The notes: generated from the letters alone by a model not told the origin. Shown: positions 31,410-38,360, counted from the first letter of the stretch. The stretch: DNA of 38,360 nt from Thermoprotei archaeon (GCA_003650925.1 QMSP01000019.1:1-38360); one strand, 5' to 3'. Made by a program: numbers and translations.

Positions 31410-31787
31410 TTAAAAGATTCTGCCTGCATAAGTCTCGAGAAAGCCTCTAACAAGCTCTAAATCCTTATGCTCATTCCTCAGGAAAATATAGAGCTCAAGT
31501 AACAGCAAGACATGCTTGCATAGCGCTCTCCTAAACTTGTGATGCGGACATGTACAATTGAAGGTTCCATTCAGTAAATTCACCTTAGCGTGCCATTCAC
31601 CATGAAGCCCCTTTACAATGGCTTCAATATACCCATGCTTCAGCCTTAAGACCTTAAACCTCCCCATGTTTAGGTAGAAGGTGAAGTCGCTTAGAATATG
31701 CCTTAACCTACGAGCCTCTACCTTTAACCCTAAACTCTCAAGCATCTTAGGAGTCTTCAACTCCCTTTTGGCTAATACGTACGACAT
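31410..31787 (-). CDS. SWIM zinc-finger protein
   Basis: 125 residues. NCTCPHHKFRRALCKHVLLLLE gives the CxC...CxH SWIM signature (Cys78, Cys80, Cys90, His92). SWIM domains bind DNA or proteins and occur beside RecA/RadA-like proteins, for example in archaeal Sws1-type partners of RadA paralogues. Here it stands immediately upstream of the KaiC/RadA-like ATPase gene on the same strand, so a complex of the two is a reasonable inference. A CTTTATATAC box about 33 nt upstream predicts a leaderless start. Confidence 0.85.
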   Translation of the reverse strand: MSYVLAKRELKTPKMLESLGLKVEARRLRHILSDFTFYLNMGRFKVLRLKHGYIEAIVKGLHGEWHAKVNLLNGTFNCTCPHHKFRRALCKHVLLLLELYIFLRNEHKDLELVRGFLETYAGRIF

Positions 31788-31850
31788 AACAGTACAAGGG
31801 GAAAGAAAAAGGAGTATATAAAGCCAATGTCATGAGTAAAAAGAAAGGAT

Positions 31851-32081
31851 TTAATTCTCAATTGGATGTAGTTCTCCTAGCCCCTCATAGACTCTTCTCA
31901 ATAGTTCAATAACCTCCCATGATAAGCCATCCTTAGAGAGCTGGTAGAGCAGACCTGCAATCTTCTGTGCTAAGTCTCTGAGTTGCTCTTCTGGATAAGA
32001 CCCTCTCAATATAAGCTCAAAGTCATACTCCTTGCCGTTCTCTACGATATGAGTCCATATTCTAGCTCTTGCCTCCCTCAT
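31851..32081 (-). CDS. Small unknown protein, third gene of the MGGVP operon
   Basis: About 76 residues. MREARARIWTHIVENGKEYDFELILRGSYPEEQLRDLAQKIAGLL: a strand pair followed by helices. GGAGGT lies 9 nt before the ATG at 32081, deciding this start over a possible one at 32108. It overlaps the preceding gene by 20 nt. Function unknown. Confidence 0.7.
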   Translation of the reverse strand: MREARARIWTHIVENGKEYDFELILRGSYPEEQLRDLAQKIAGLLYQLSKDGLSWEVIELLRRVYEGLGELHPIEN

Positions 32082-32364
32082 TAGAATACCTCCTTTTAGC
32101 CTCCTCAATAGCCTTGATTATCTCGTCTTGGATTGTTTCGATATCAACAAGCTCCTCTAAATCACCTAGAGCACTTTTCAGAACTCCAAAGGCTATCCTA
32201 AGCTTAATGCTCAAGTCTCTGTACTCTAGCTCGACTAAGGTATCGTGAATCATAGCTAGCTCGGCTGTTATTGCTTTAAGCCTCATCAGAAGCAAGTAGA
32301 GTATCGTATTCACTGGCTTCTCCTCACTGCTCTCCTCAGTAATCTCTTTGACTTTCTTGCTCAT
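32062..32364 (-). CDS. Small helical protein, second gene of the MGGVP operon
   Basis: 100 residues, all helical (LYLLLMRLKAITAELAMIHDTLVELEYRDLSIKLRIAFGVLKSALGDLEELV), probably a coiled-coil dimer. GAGGTG precedes the ATG. It starts 3 nt after the previous stop and overlaps the next gene, so the three are co-translated. Function unknown. Confidence 0.7.
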   Translation of the reverse strand: MSKKVKEITEESSEEKPVNTILYLLLMRLKAITAELAMIHDTLVELEYRDLSIKLRIAFGVLKSALGDLEELVDIETIQDEIIKAIEEAKRRYSNEGGKS

Positions 32365-32367
32365 AAC

Positions 32368-32970
32368 TTACACCTCTATTGTGAGGATGTCGATAAGTCC
32401 TAGAAGCTTCTTGAGCTCTGGATCGCGCTCTAGAAGTCTGAATCTATCCTGCTCTTTGAGACGCTTAATCATCTCCCTAACACGCCTATTGATGTCCTTT
32501 GGATCTTTCTTCTCAACCTTAAGCTTCCTTATGATATAGTCCTTGATGGTTTCAAGTGAATCCCTAAGATAGTTCTTGAACATAGCTTCAAGAGTCTTCA
32601 AGTCTTCATTGGAGGCTGGTTTAAAGCGTACAACTCCTATCCTAACCTTGTCCTCGCTTGGTAGAAGGCCCCATTTGTCCATATCCTTGAGCTTTTGATA
32701 CTTCTCCCTAACACGCTCGCTAACCTCATGAACCGTCTTAAGCCTCTCTACATCAGCTATTATTACTGAATAGCCTATGGGATAGCCTAAGTTCCTTAAC
32801 GTCTCAGTAGCCCAATCATACCATGTACGCCATCTAGCAAGTAGTCGTCTAAGCTCTCTATCGTTAGGGTCGTTGTTAGCTAGCTGTCGTACCTTGCTCC
32901 TAGGCACTGGTAGGTCGTAGTGTATGATGATGATGTTTTCATCAACAAGATTCTCAGGAACCCCGCCCAT
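32368..32970 (-). CDS. Unknown protein starting MGGVP, first gene of a three-gene operon
   Basis: 200 residues. After MGGVPENLVDENIIIIHYDLP comes a mixed alpha/beta N-terminal half and a charged helical C-terminal half (KVEKKDPKDINRRVREMIKRLKEQDRFRLLERDPELKKLL). There is no membrane segment. The ATG opens the GGGCGGGG box and shares one TATA-like box with the divergent gene at 33033. It leads an operon with the genes at 32062 and 31851. A role with the MoxR/VWA pair is possible because they are divergently co-regulated. Confidence 0.75.
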   Translation of the reverse strand: MGGVPENLVDENIIIIHYDLPVPRSKVRQLANNDPNDRELRRLLARWRTWYDWATETLRNLGYPIGYSVIIADVERLKTVHEVSERVREKYQKLKDMDKWGLLPSEDKVRIGVVRFKPASNEDLKTLEAMFKNYLRDSLETIKDYIIRKLKVEKKDPKDINRRVREMIKRLKEQDRFRLLERDPELKKLLGLIDILTIEV

Positions 32971-33032
32971 TAAGACACCTCATTGCATGAGCTACTGGCT
33001 TTAAGAGTGGTAGCCGAAGGTTCGGGGTCTGT
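32971..33032. promoter_or_regulatory. Compact bidirectional promoter with one shared TATA-like box
   Basis: Only 62 bp separate two divergent ATGGGCGGGG starts. CTTTAAGAG (32999-33007), near-palindromic, lies about 30 nt from each start, the spacing for leaderless initiation in both directions. The plus-strand half contains an exact dyad copy (33014-33025) between box and start, where a bound protein would favour one direction. Confidence 0.6.
33014..33025 (+). repeat. Dispersed dyad CCGAAGGTTCGG, exact copy in a promoter
   Basis: It lies between the TATA-like box and the start codon of the gene at 33033, a position suited to repression. Confidence 0.85.
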
Positions 33033-33152
33033 ATGGGCGGGGCCCGGAGGAGTAAGAAAAGGAAGACAAGCGTTGAGAGCATCCTAGAGCGCCTAGAGAG
33101 CTATCGCAGGCTCAAAGAGTTCTACGAGGGGCTGAAAGCATGGCTGAAGTAA
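33033..33152 (+). CDS. Short basic ORF, leader of the MoxR gene
   Basis: 39 residues: MGGARRSKKRKTSVESIL then a helical end LERLESYRRLKEFYEGLK. It carries the ATGGGCGGGG start box and the shared TATA-like box, and overlaps the MoxR-type gene start by 13 nt, so it may couple translation to that gene. The box at a new frame and a protein-like helical sequence support it despite its size. Confidence 0.6.
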   Translation: MGGARRSKKRKTSVESILERLESYRRLKEFYEGLKAWLK

Positions 33153-34714
33153 AGTCCTTGTCCAAGGAGAGCCTACAAGAGCTCCTCAGGGTATTAAAAG
33201 GTTTCTTTAAGGGTTTAGATGAGGAATTAGAAGTTTACGTAGCCTCACAAGTGCTGGGATTACCAACGCTCTTACTAGGACCTCACGGTACAGGAAAGAC
33301 AACACTTGCCAAAGCGTTTTATGATACCCTAGTCGTTAAGGAAGGCAAGGGCTACAGACCGCTCAAGAAGTTTTTCATGCTGATCAAGGAGAGGCATACA
33401 CCATTCGACGTCTTCTATACCTACCACCTTCCCTCACTAATGAGAGGCGAAGAGAAGATAGTTCCAAAGGCTATTGAAGCTGAAGCAGTCTTCCTCGATG
33501 AGCCCTTTACTAACCAGCTCATAACCTCAGCCCTCAAAGACTTCCTCGAGGAGAGAATTTACGATAAATTCCAATGCAAATGGCTCTTCTTTACCGCTGC
33601 TAGTAATCCACCAAACCTATTCTACGAGACTGTCATGCAGTTAAAGAACTTAGCCGATTTAGATCGCTTTGATGTTGTAATACTGATTGAAGCTCGCCTA
33701 GGCTTAAGCCTCTATGAGATCGCGGAGCAGATGGCCGAGGCCAGGGATAGGCATCCTATGCCTGAGGTAGGCTTTAGGATTGATGTAAGCAATCTCCCGA
33801 AGGTTAGGAGCGAGATATTGAGTCTCAGAGTCTCTAAAGAAGCATTATCATGGCTGACACTATTTGCTCACAGTCTTTCAGTCTGTGCCTATGAGGATGA
33901 GGATAGGCAAAAGCATATCCTCGATAAGTTCAGCGTCCTGGAAAGTCTACCATGTAGCACCTGCCCCTTCAGACAGCATAAACTATGCTCAAAGTATGCA
34001 TTGCAACCTAACAGGTTTATGAGGAGCACCATACTCCTAGCGAAGGCATTAGCATGGCTTAGAGGAGATAGTGAGGTAAAGCTAGAGCATGTAAGAAAGG
34101 TTGTCAGATACACACTACCATTAAGGCTAGCCTTGGTTAACGAAGCTTTAAAGCATAGGATGCCAACATTGAAAGCCTTAGTTCAGCAATGTATCAAGGA
34201 CTTTGATGAATGGTGTAGAGAAAGGGGAAGATACTTCATAGAAGCATTAGAGCGAGTCTTCAGGGCATTAGAGAAGCTTGACTTTATGAGAGCCAATAAG
34301 GCTTTAGAAGGCTATCATAACGACCCAATACTATGGGCCTTAAGCTGTAGCATTAGAGACAGAATTCAAAGACTTAGGGAGGAGCTCCTAGAATTAGTTC
34401 CAAAGCTTAGTGAGGAGGAGTTAGAAGTCATAGCAGAGGCTAGGGATGAGGAGATTGTGGAATTAGCAAGGAAGAGGCTTGAAGAATTACAAGGCATTAT
34501 CACAGTAGCTTATGGTCGTGGCAGTGAGAACTTGAAGAAGCTATTGAAGAAACTGTTCATGGAGGGGGTTCTTAGCGAGCAGGACCTAGTACAAATCTTT
34601 GAGGGGAGCATTCAGGGGATGGAGAAGAGGTGGAATGGCAAGCGCCTAGTCATTGAGAATAGGGGTAGTGAGGTGTGGGTTAGAGGACCTAAGGAGCTCC
34701 TAAAATCCCCCTAA
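33140..34714 (+). CDS. MoxR-type AAA+ ATPase
   Basis: 524 residues. Walker A GPHGTGKT (47-54) and Walker B VFLDEP (117-122) with FTN following mark a MoxR/RavA-class AAA+ domain. A cysteine cluster (CSTCPFRQHKLC, about 274-285) is inserted in the lid region and could bind zinc or an Fe-S cluster, an unusual feature. The C-terminal 200 residues are helical. MoxR ATPases work with VWA-domain partners as chaperone-like remodelers of metal or membrane complexes. The VWA fusion at 35483 is the expected partner, with one minus-strand gene between. It is translated from the leader ORF overlap. Confidence 0.9.
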   Translation: MAEVKSLSKESLQELLRVLKGFFKGLDEELEVYVASQVLGLPTLLLGPHGTGKTTLAKAFYDTLVVKEGKGYRPLKKFFMLIKERHTPFDVFYTYHLPSLMRGEEKIVPKAIEAEAVFLDEPFTNQLITSALKDFLEERIYDKFQCKWLFFTAASNPPNLFYETVMQLKNLADLDRFDVVILIEARLGLSLYEIAEQMAEARDRHPMPEVGFRIDVSNLPKVRSEILSLRVSKEALSWLTLFAHSLSVCAYEDEDRQKHILDKFSVLESLPCSTCPFRQHKLCSKYALQPNRFMRSTILLAKALAWLRGDSEVKLEHVRKVVRYTLPLRLALVNEALKHRMPTLKALVQQCIKDFDEWCRERGRYFIEALERVFRALEKLDFMRANKALEGYHNDPILWALSCSIRDRIQRLREELLELVPKLSEEELEVIAEARDEEIVELARKRLEELQGIITVAYGRGSENLKKLLKKLFMEGVLSEQDLVQIFEGSIQGMEKRWNGKRLVIENRGSEVWVRGPKELLKSP

Positions 34715-34717
34715 TTT

Positions 34718-35398
34718 TCACACTCTTCTTCCCGGTATTCTCATGAGGAGCTTGATAGCCTCCCTACGCTTTAGCACTATATGATCCCTCCTCTTCTCAT
34801 CATAAATCAAGGGATTTCTACAGTACCTCATAACATCACTAAACCACCTTACCAAGTACTTCAACTCTACTTTGCTAGTATAGTACTTATTCATGAGAAT
34901 GAACTCTCCTTCCTTGGTCATTTTTGTAGCGTAATATCTCATGCATAGTTTCAACTTTTCAAGAGTCTCTTCGATTAATGATACATAGCGCTGTATTAGT
35001 GAATCCTCTATTTCCTCATCAAATACATGCCATAAGATAGCTACATCATATCCGAGCAAATAGTACCTAAGAGGCTGTCCTATCTCTCTGAAAGCCTGCC
35101 TCATCTTCTTCTTAACTTCCTTAACTTCACCAGATTGTATGCCCTTTAATTCAATAGCAATTAGCTCCCAGCCATCAACAGTATCATAACCTTCGAGAAC
35201 CAGAACTAGGTCGGGTGTGGGGACAAATACTAAATCCTCGATATTGAAGTAATTGGACATTATCTCTTTGTACTGCTCACTTCCTCCAAGATCCTCCTCA
35301 GCAACTACTTTAACGAGACCATAAACCTCTCCTTTTAGAGAGCTGATCAGCTCCTTTAATCTATGTCTGAGCTCACTTTCCTTCATCCAGTCCCCCAA
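34718..35398 (-). CDS. PD-(D/E)XK nuclease-like protein
   Basis: 226 residues. VPTPDLVLVLEGYD...WELIAIELKG shows Pro62-Asp63 and Glu83-x-Lys85 on adjacent strands, the PD-(D/E)XK core, followed by REIGQPLRYYLLGYD, a helix with Gln as in several archaeal nucleases and Mrr-like families. It may cut DNA for defence or element processing. A TTG at 35398 has CTTAAG about 25 nt upstream; an ATG at 35386 is the alternative. It is inserted between the MoxR and VWA genes on the opposite strand, and ends 4 nt from the MoxR stop. Confidence 0.75.
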   Translation of the reverse strand: MGDWMKESELRHRLKELISSLKGEVYGLVKVVAEEDLGGSEQYKEIMSNYFNIEDLVFVPTPDLVLVLEGYDTVDGWELIAIELKGIQSGEVKEVKKKMRQAFREIGQPLRYYLLGYDVAILWHVFDEEIEDSLIQRYVSLIEETLEKLKLCMRYYATKMTKEGEFILMNKYYTSKVELKYLVRWFSDVMRYCRNPLIYDEKRRDHIVLKRREAIKLLMRIPGRRV

Positions 35399-35482
35399 TT
35401 ATGTATTGGCTCGTGTAATTCTTAAGCCATTATGACCAGAGCACCACGTTTTGAATGTCGTTATCCTCTTAATGGGATTCCT

Positions 35483-36976
35483 ATGGGCGGGGCTCCTGAT
35501 ATTGAAAGAATGTTAGAGTACATCAGGACTACACATATCCCAATGCCTCCACCACACCAAGTAATACTTGACCCCAAGATTGAGACGGCAGACTGTGACC
35601 TCAAGGAGCGGGTAGTTAGGCTGAATCCTAAGAGTCAATGTCTCGAGTGGGATTATCGTCATGAGATTGAGCATTTAAATGCGTATCCAAGGACTGAGAA
35701 GGAGATGTTCAAGCATTATGTTAAAGCTAGAAGCAAGCTCAGTCATGGTCGGGATAGGGAGCTTTTCAAACAATACTTCACGATAATAGCAAATATCACC
35801 TATGACTCCTACATTGATTACGAGCTAGCTCAGCGATACGAGAATGTCCGTAAGCAGATGGAGGATTATGTCAAGAGGCTTCCAAGCCTTGAAATTCCGT
35901 GCGACGAAGTTAGAGCACTTGTAGTCAGAGGAAGGAAGCCTAAGTGGCTCAGCGATGATATTGTCGAAACTATGCTCTACGTCTTTCAACGACTTAAGCG
36001 CAGGTTACCAAGGCTAGCACCTAAGGTTCGAATTCATGTTATGCCTCAAGGAGATCCAAGAGTAGTAGGCGAAGCTTTAGTCGAGCTACTAGATGAAGGC
36101 TACTCATGGGATGAGATTAAGGAGGCAGCCAAGGAATATCTCAAGGATGTAGCAGGTAAAAGGGTTAGATGGAGTGAGGTGGTGGAAGCCTACATTGATG
36201 CACTCATTAGGTCAAGATTTAATTTTGCAATAAAGGCGACCTTTGAGCCTAAGGTAGCAATCAGAGAAACTAGAGAGGCTTGGGATGTTTGGAGGCTAGG
36301 TGATCCAATCGATGAGCTTGAAGTTCATGAATCCATACGAACCTATGGCATTCTGGTACCAGGATGTAACACACTAAGACGCTCCCTAGTACCAGTTAGG
36401 AGGGGAATTCCTAAGCGAAGTAGGGGAGGAGCTAGGATAGCAATACTAGCTGATTGTAGTGGCTCTATGCTTGACTACAGGAAGTGGATCTACGCTAGAG
36501 ATGCTGTTCTAATGCTCCTAGGCTTTGCAAATAGGTACAGGTATGAAGCATGCGTAGGCATCTTCACAAACTATAATGTCTGGAGTCATGAGTGGACGAG
36601 GGATCATTATACCCTAGCCCGAAGGTTCGTGAAGAGGTTTAACCCAAGCAAAATGCCTTTTCACTCCTACACCAGCCCAGTACACAGTCTAGAATGGCTA
36701 TCCAGCATAGGCAAGGAGAACATGACCATCTACCTAATAAGCGACATGGAGCTGGCAGAACTTCATAATCCAGCAGAGCTTGAAAAGGCCTTTACAAGAC
36801 TAGCTAAATTCAGCCCAAGATTAGTACTCTTCCTGATATCACATGAAAGGAGAACGGTGGAGATTATTGCAAGATGTGCTAGAAGGGCGAACATCAATGA
36901 TGTAAAAGGCTACTGGGTTAATCCACTAGAGGCAAGAAAGCTCGTAGACGAAGTCATAAAAGAAATAAGTGTTTAG
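35483..36976 (+). CDS. Metallopeptidase-like plus VWA fusion protein
   Basis: About 497 residues. YRHEIEHLNAY near residues 59-67 is a HEXXH zinc site; ITYDSYIDYELA follows and may give further ligands. The C-terminal half is a VWA domain with MIDAS motif DCSGS (about 324-328). This order matches the DUF2201-type metallopeptidase-VWA proteins that pair with MoxR ATPases. An ATG at 35432 is in frame, but 35483 is chosen because it opens ATGGGCGGGG and its upstream GGGATTCCT matches that of the gene at 30482. A near dyad lies at 36619. It probably acts as substrate adaptor for the MoxR ATPase. Confidence 0.88.
   Translation: MGGAPDIERMLEYIRTTHIPMPPPHQVILDPKIETADCDLKERVVRLNPKSQCLEWDYRHEIEHLNAYPRTEKEMFKHYVKARSKLSHGRDRELFKQYFTIIANITYDSYIDYELAQRYENVRKQMEDYVKRLPSLEIPCDEVRALVVRGRKPKWLSDDIVETMLYVFQRLKRRLPRLAPKVRIHVMPQGDPRVVGEALVELLDEGYSWDEIKEAAKEYLKDVAGKRVRWSEVVEAYIDALIRSRFNFAIKATFEPKVAIRETREAWDVWRLGDPIDELEVHESIRTYGILVPGCNTLRRSLVPVRRGIPKRSRGGARIAILADCSGSMLDYRKWIYARDAVLMLLGFANRYRYEACVGIFTNYNVWSHEWTRDHYTLARRFVKRFNPSKMPFHSYTSPVHSLEWLSSIGKENMTIYLISDMELAELHNPAELEKAFTRLAKFSPRLVLFLISHERRTVEIIARCARRANINDVKGYWVNPLEARKLVDEVIKEISV
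36619..36630 (+). repeat. Dispersed dyad, one mismatch (CCGAAGGTTCGT)
   Basis: In the VWA domain, read as ARRFV, the third reading register seen for this motif. Confidence 0.6.
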
Positions 36977-37107
36977 ACTGACATCAGAGCTTCAGCAAGC
37001 TTCACTAGAGGTGCATACTCTGGATCTCTTTCTAATCTCTTCTTTACCTCAGGATATTCTCTGAATATTCTTTCAAGCTCCTTGATTATCCATTCTACCT
37101 TCTCCAT
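36973..37107 (-). CDS. Small helical ORF overlapping the recombinase 3' end
   Basis: 44 residues: MEKVEWIIKELERIFREYP followed by EVKKRLERDPEYAPLVKLAEALMSV, an amphipathic helical pair with protein-like composition. It begins 35 nt before the recombinase stop in another frame and ends in the VWA gene's stop region. No ribosome site is evident, so expression depends on coupling. A recombination accessory role is possible only by position. Confidence 0.45.
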   Translation of the reverse strand: MEKVEWIIKELERIFREYPEVKKRLERDPEYAPLVKLAEALMSV

Positions 37108-38284
37108 GAGGCTTATGCTTACGACCGTATAAAGCGTCTAAAAGCCTTGTAATTACTGATGGGTCTTTACGAATCTCTCTTGCTAACATTTTGAGAAGCA
37201 TCCTAGTCTTCTCTTCGACCTTCATCTCCTCAGCGATGCGCTCAACAATAGACTTCTCGCTTAGAGGCCTACCACATCTTGGACAATACTGCCATGATGC
37301 TGGTACTTCCATACCACAATTTGGGCAAATAATCTTCCTCTCCAAAGCTTTGGGCTTAGTCTTTATCCCATAGAGTTCACGCATTCTTTCCTCAACATCA
37401 TCCATGGTAATCTTTGAGTAGACATCAATCATCATTCTAGTCTTCCAACCAAAAAGCTTCATCATCTCAAGCTCTGTAAGCTTTCTCGACTTGTAAAGCT
37501 CAGTAGCTCTTAAGTGGCGTAGATTGTGTGGGTGAAGGAGGTCTGGATTTAGACCTAGCCTTATAGCAAGCCTTCTCATATACATGCTTAATGCACTAGG
37601 CCTAATAGGTTCTCCATACTTGTTATAGAAGAGCCAATCGTTAGGATTCTTAGAGCGATGTTGTAGTAGCCAATCCCTGAGAATATGAGCATACTTTACA
37701 ATGAAAACTACTCTTGGTTGTGATTTTGACTTTCTAATCCATATGCGATAACCAACATCCCATAACTCAACATCGCCATAACGTAGATTTAATGCCTCAC
37801 AACGTCTAAGACCACCCTCATAAAGAACTGCAAGAATGGCCTTGTAAGGTTGCCTAGCGTGCATAATGAGCTTCTCAACATCCTCAGGCTTTGGAAGCTG
37901 AGGTAGCTCTTGCTTAGTTCTAGGGTATTTTATGTGTTTTGCAAGTTGAAAGAATAGTGGTTTGTATTGTGCATTAACCTTAGCCATGACTCTAATAGCC
38001 TTGATATAATCCTTAACCGTTTCAGGCTTCCCTCTAGTTAAGAGGTAGTCTTGTATCTCATCGAGAGTTATTTCATCAATTGTCTTGCCTAGAGCTTCAA
38101 CATATTTGAGGAAGAGAAGAGCTCTATTAAGGCGTGTATAGATTGTATCCAGTGAATAGTTTTGCGCCTTCATGTACTTGTAATACCTTTCAAGCATTTC
38201 AATGTGGTCCTTCACCTTTAGCTCCTTCCTGACCCTTCCAAGTAATGCTTGTATAGTTGAGGGCATATGATGTCTGATCTCCAT
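37073..38284 (-). CDS. Tyrosine recombinase with C-terminal zinc ribbon (integrase, Xer-like)
   Basis: About 403 residues. An N-terminal SAM-like core-binding domain (about 20-120) is followed by a catalytic domain with all key residues: Arg in EGGLRRCEAL, Lys in IRKSKSQP, HNLRH, a Trp in FGWKTR at the second His/Trp position, and Tyr in IDVYSKI. The tail has a zinc ribbon (CPNCG...CPRCG) and a helical end. It cuts and rejoins DNA at attachment sites; the ribbon may help site or partner binding. The ATG at 38284 is chosen because CTTTTATAC lies 25 nt upstream; a TTG at 38299 is possible. The attachment site may lie just right of the window. Confidence 0.93.
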   Translation of the reverse strand: MEIRHHMPSTIQALLGRVRKELKVKDHIEMLERYYKYMKAQNYSLDTIYTRLNRALLFLKYVEALGKTIDEITLDEIQDYLLTRGKPETVKDYIKAIRVMAKVNAQYKPLFFQLAKHIKYPRTKQELPQLPKPEDVEKLIMHARQPYKAILAVLYEGGLRRCEALNLRYGDVELWDVGYRIWIRKSKSQPRVVFIVKYAHILRDWLLQHRSKNPNDWLFYNKYGEPIRPSALSMYMRRLAIRLGLNPDLLHPHNLRHLRATELYKSRKLTELEMMKLFGWKTRMMIDVYSKITMDDVEERMRELYGIKTKPKALERKIICPNCGMEVPASWQYCPRCGRPLSEKSIVERIAEEMKVEEKTRMLLKMLAREIRKDPSVITRLLDALYGRKHKPHGEGRMDNQGA

Positions 38285-38360
38285 CACTTCATTAGACAAT
38301 GAAGTATAAAAGACGGACTTACCATTCTCCTGAGCGAACCTTACAAGGGCTGATATCCAT

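Noticed and set aside
1-38360. CRISPR array, tRNA and rRNA genes
   Set aside because: No regularly spaced 25-40 nt repeats and no recognisable tRNA cloverleaf or rRNA segment were noticed by eye on either strand; a covariance-model search would settle the tRNA question.
38285-38360. Attachment site at the right end
   Set aside because: A recombinase gene starts here, but no direct repeat of this sequence was found at the left end, which is itself cut, so no att site is called.
1-38360. Insertion sequence or transposase
   Set aside because: No DDE, HUH or TnpB-type motif was seen in the encoded proteins; the repeated segments are gene tails and short motifs, not terminal inverted repeats.

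Overview
The window looks like archaeal DNA from a thermophilic Thermoproteota-type host. The evidence is TATA-like boxes about 20-36 nt before many starts with little or no leader, GGAGGTGA-type ribosome sites inside operons, frequent AGG/AGA arginine codons, archaeal pilin-like proteins, ribbon-helix-helix regulators, a TFIIB-type zinc ribbon, an Lsm-fold protein and a KaiC-like ATPase. The lineage cannot be fixed from sequence alone. A tyrosine recombinase at the right edge, many small regulators, nuclease-like cargo and the absence of any recognisable housekeeping or RNA gene point to an integrated or plasmid-like mobile element. The left end is cut.

Layout. (1) 1-7058: surface-structure module with secreted and pilin-like proteins, a CPBP protease, a TadA/VirB11-type secretion ATPase carrying a zinc ribbon, and a TadC-type membrane platform. 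(2) 7042-10712: cargo with a small zinc-finger protein, a winged-helix protein, an unknown 300-aa protein, and a ribbon-helix-helix regulator divergent from a zinc-ribbon gene across a symmetric operator. (3) 10785-17911: a double winged-helix regulator, an operon of membrane-anchored pilin-like proteins, a HEXXH-type membrane protein, a helix-turn-helix gene filled with iteron-like repeats (candidate origin), and large exported or membrane proteins. (4) 18043-21396: a HerA/VirB4-like ATPase with a long Ser/Glu/Gly-rich insertion. (5) 21383-26620: cargo array, including HEPN and PD-(D/E)XK-like proteins, separated by degraded copies of the HerA gene's 3' end. (6) 26707-32970: DNA-binding and RNA-binding proteins, a KaiC-like ATPase and a SWIM zinc finger. 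(7) 33033-36976: a MoxR-type AAA ATPase and a metallopeptidase-VWA fusion, with a nuclease-like gene between them. (8) 36973-38284: a tyrosine recombinase with a C-terminal zinc ribbon and a small overlapping ORF.

How it may work together (inference): the TadA/TadC pair, pilin-like proteins and HerA/VirB4-like ATPase could form a cell-surface machine for DNA transfer or adhesion. The iteron gene may start replication, the recombinase integrates, and the MoxR/VWA pair may remodel a complex.

Four DNA-level patterns stand out. A 12-bp dyad, CCGAA(CC/GG)TTCGG, is dispersed over the backbone in several reading frames and was not seen in the two cargo regions. A GGGCGGGG box sits at the start codon of six genes. 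Iterons CTGCTACCCA/CTGCTACCTC occur in all three frames of one gene. At least three relics of the HerA gene tail each sit at the stop codon of a convergent cargo gene. The last may be an undescribed cassette-array system.
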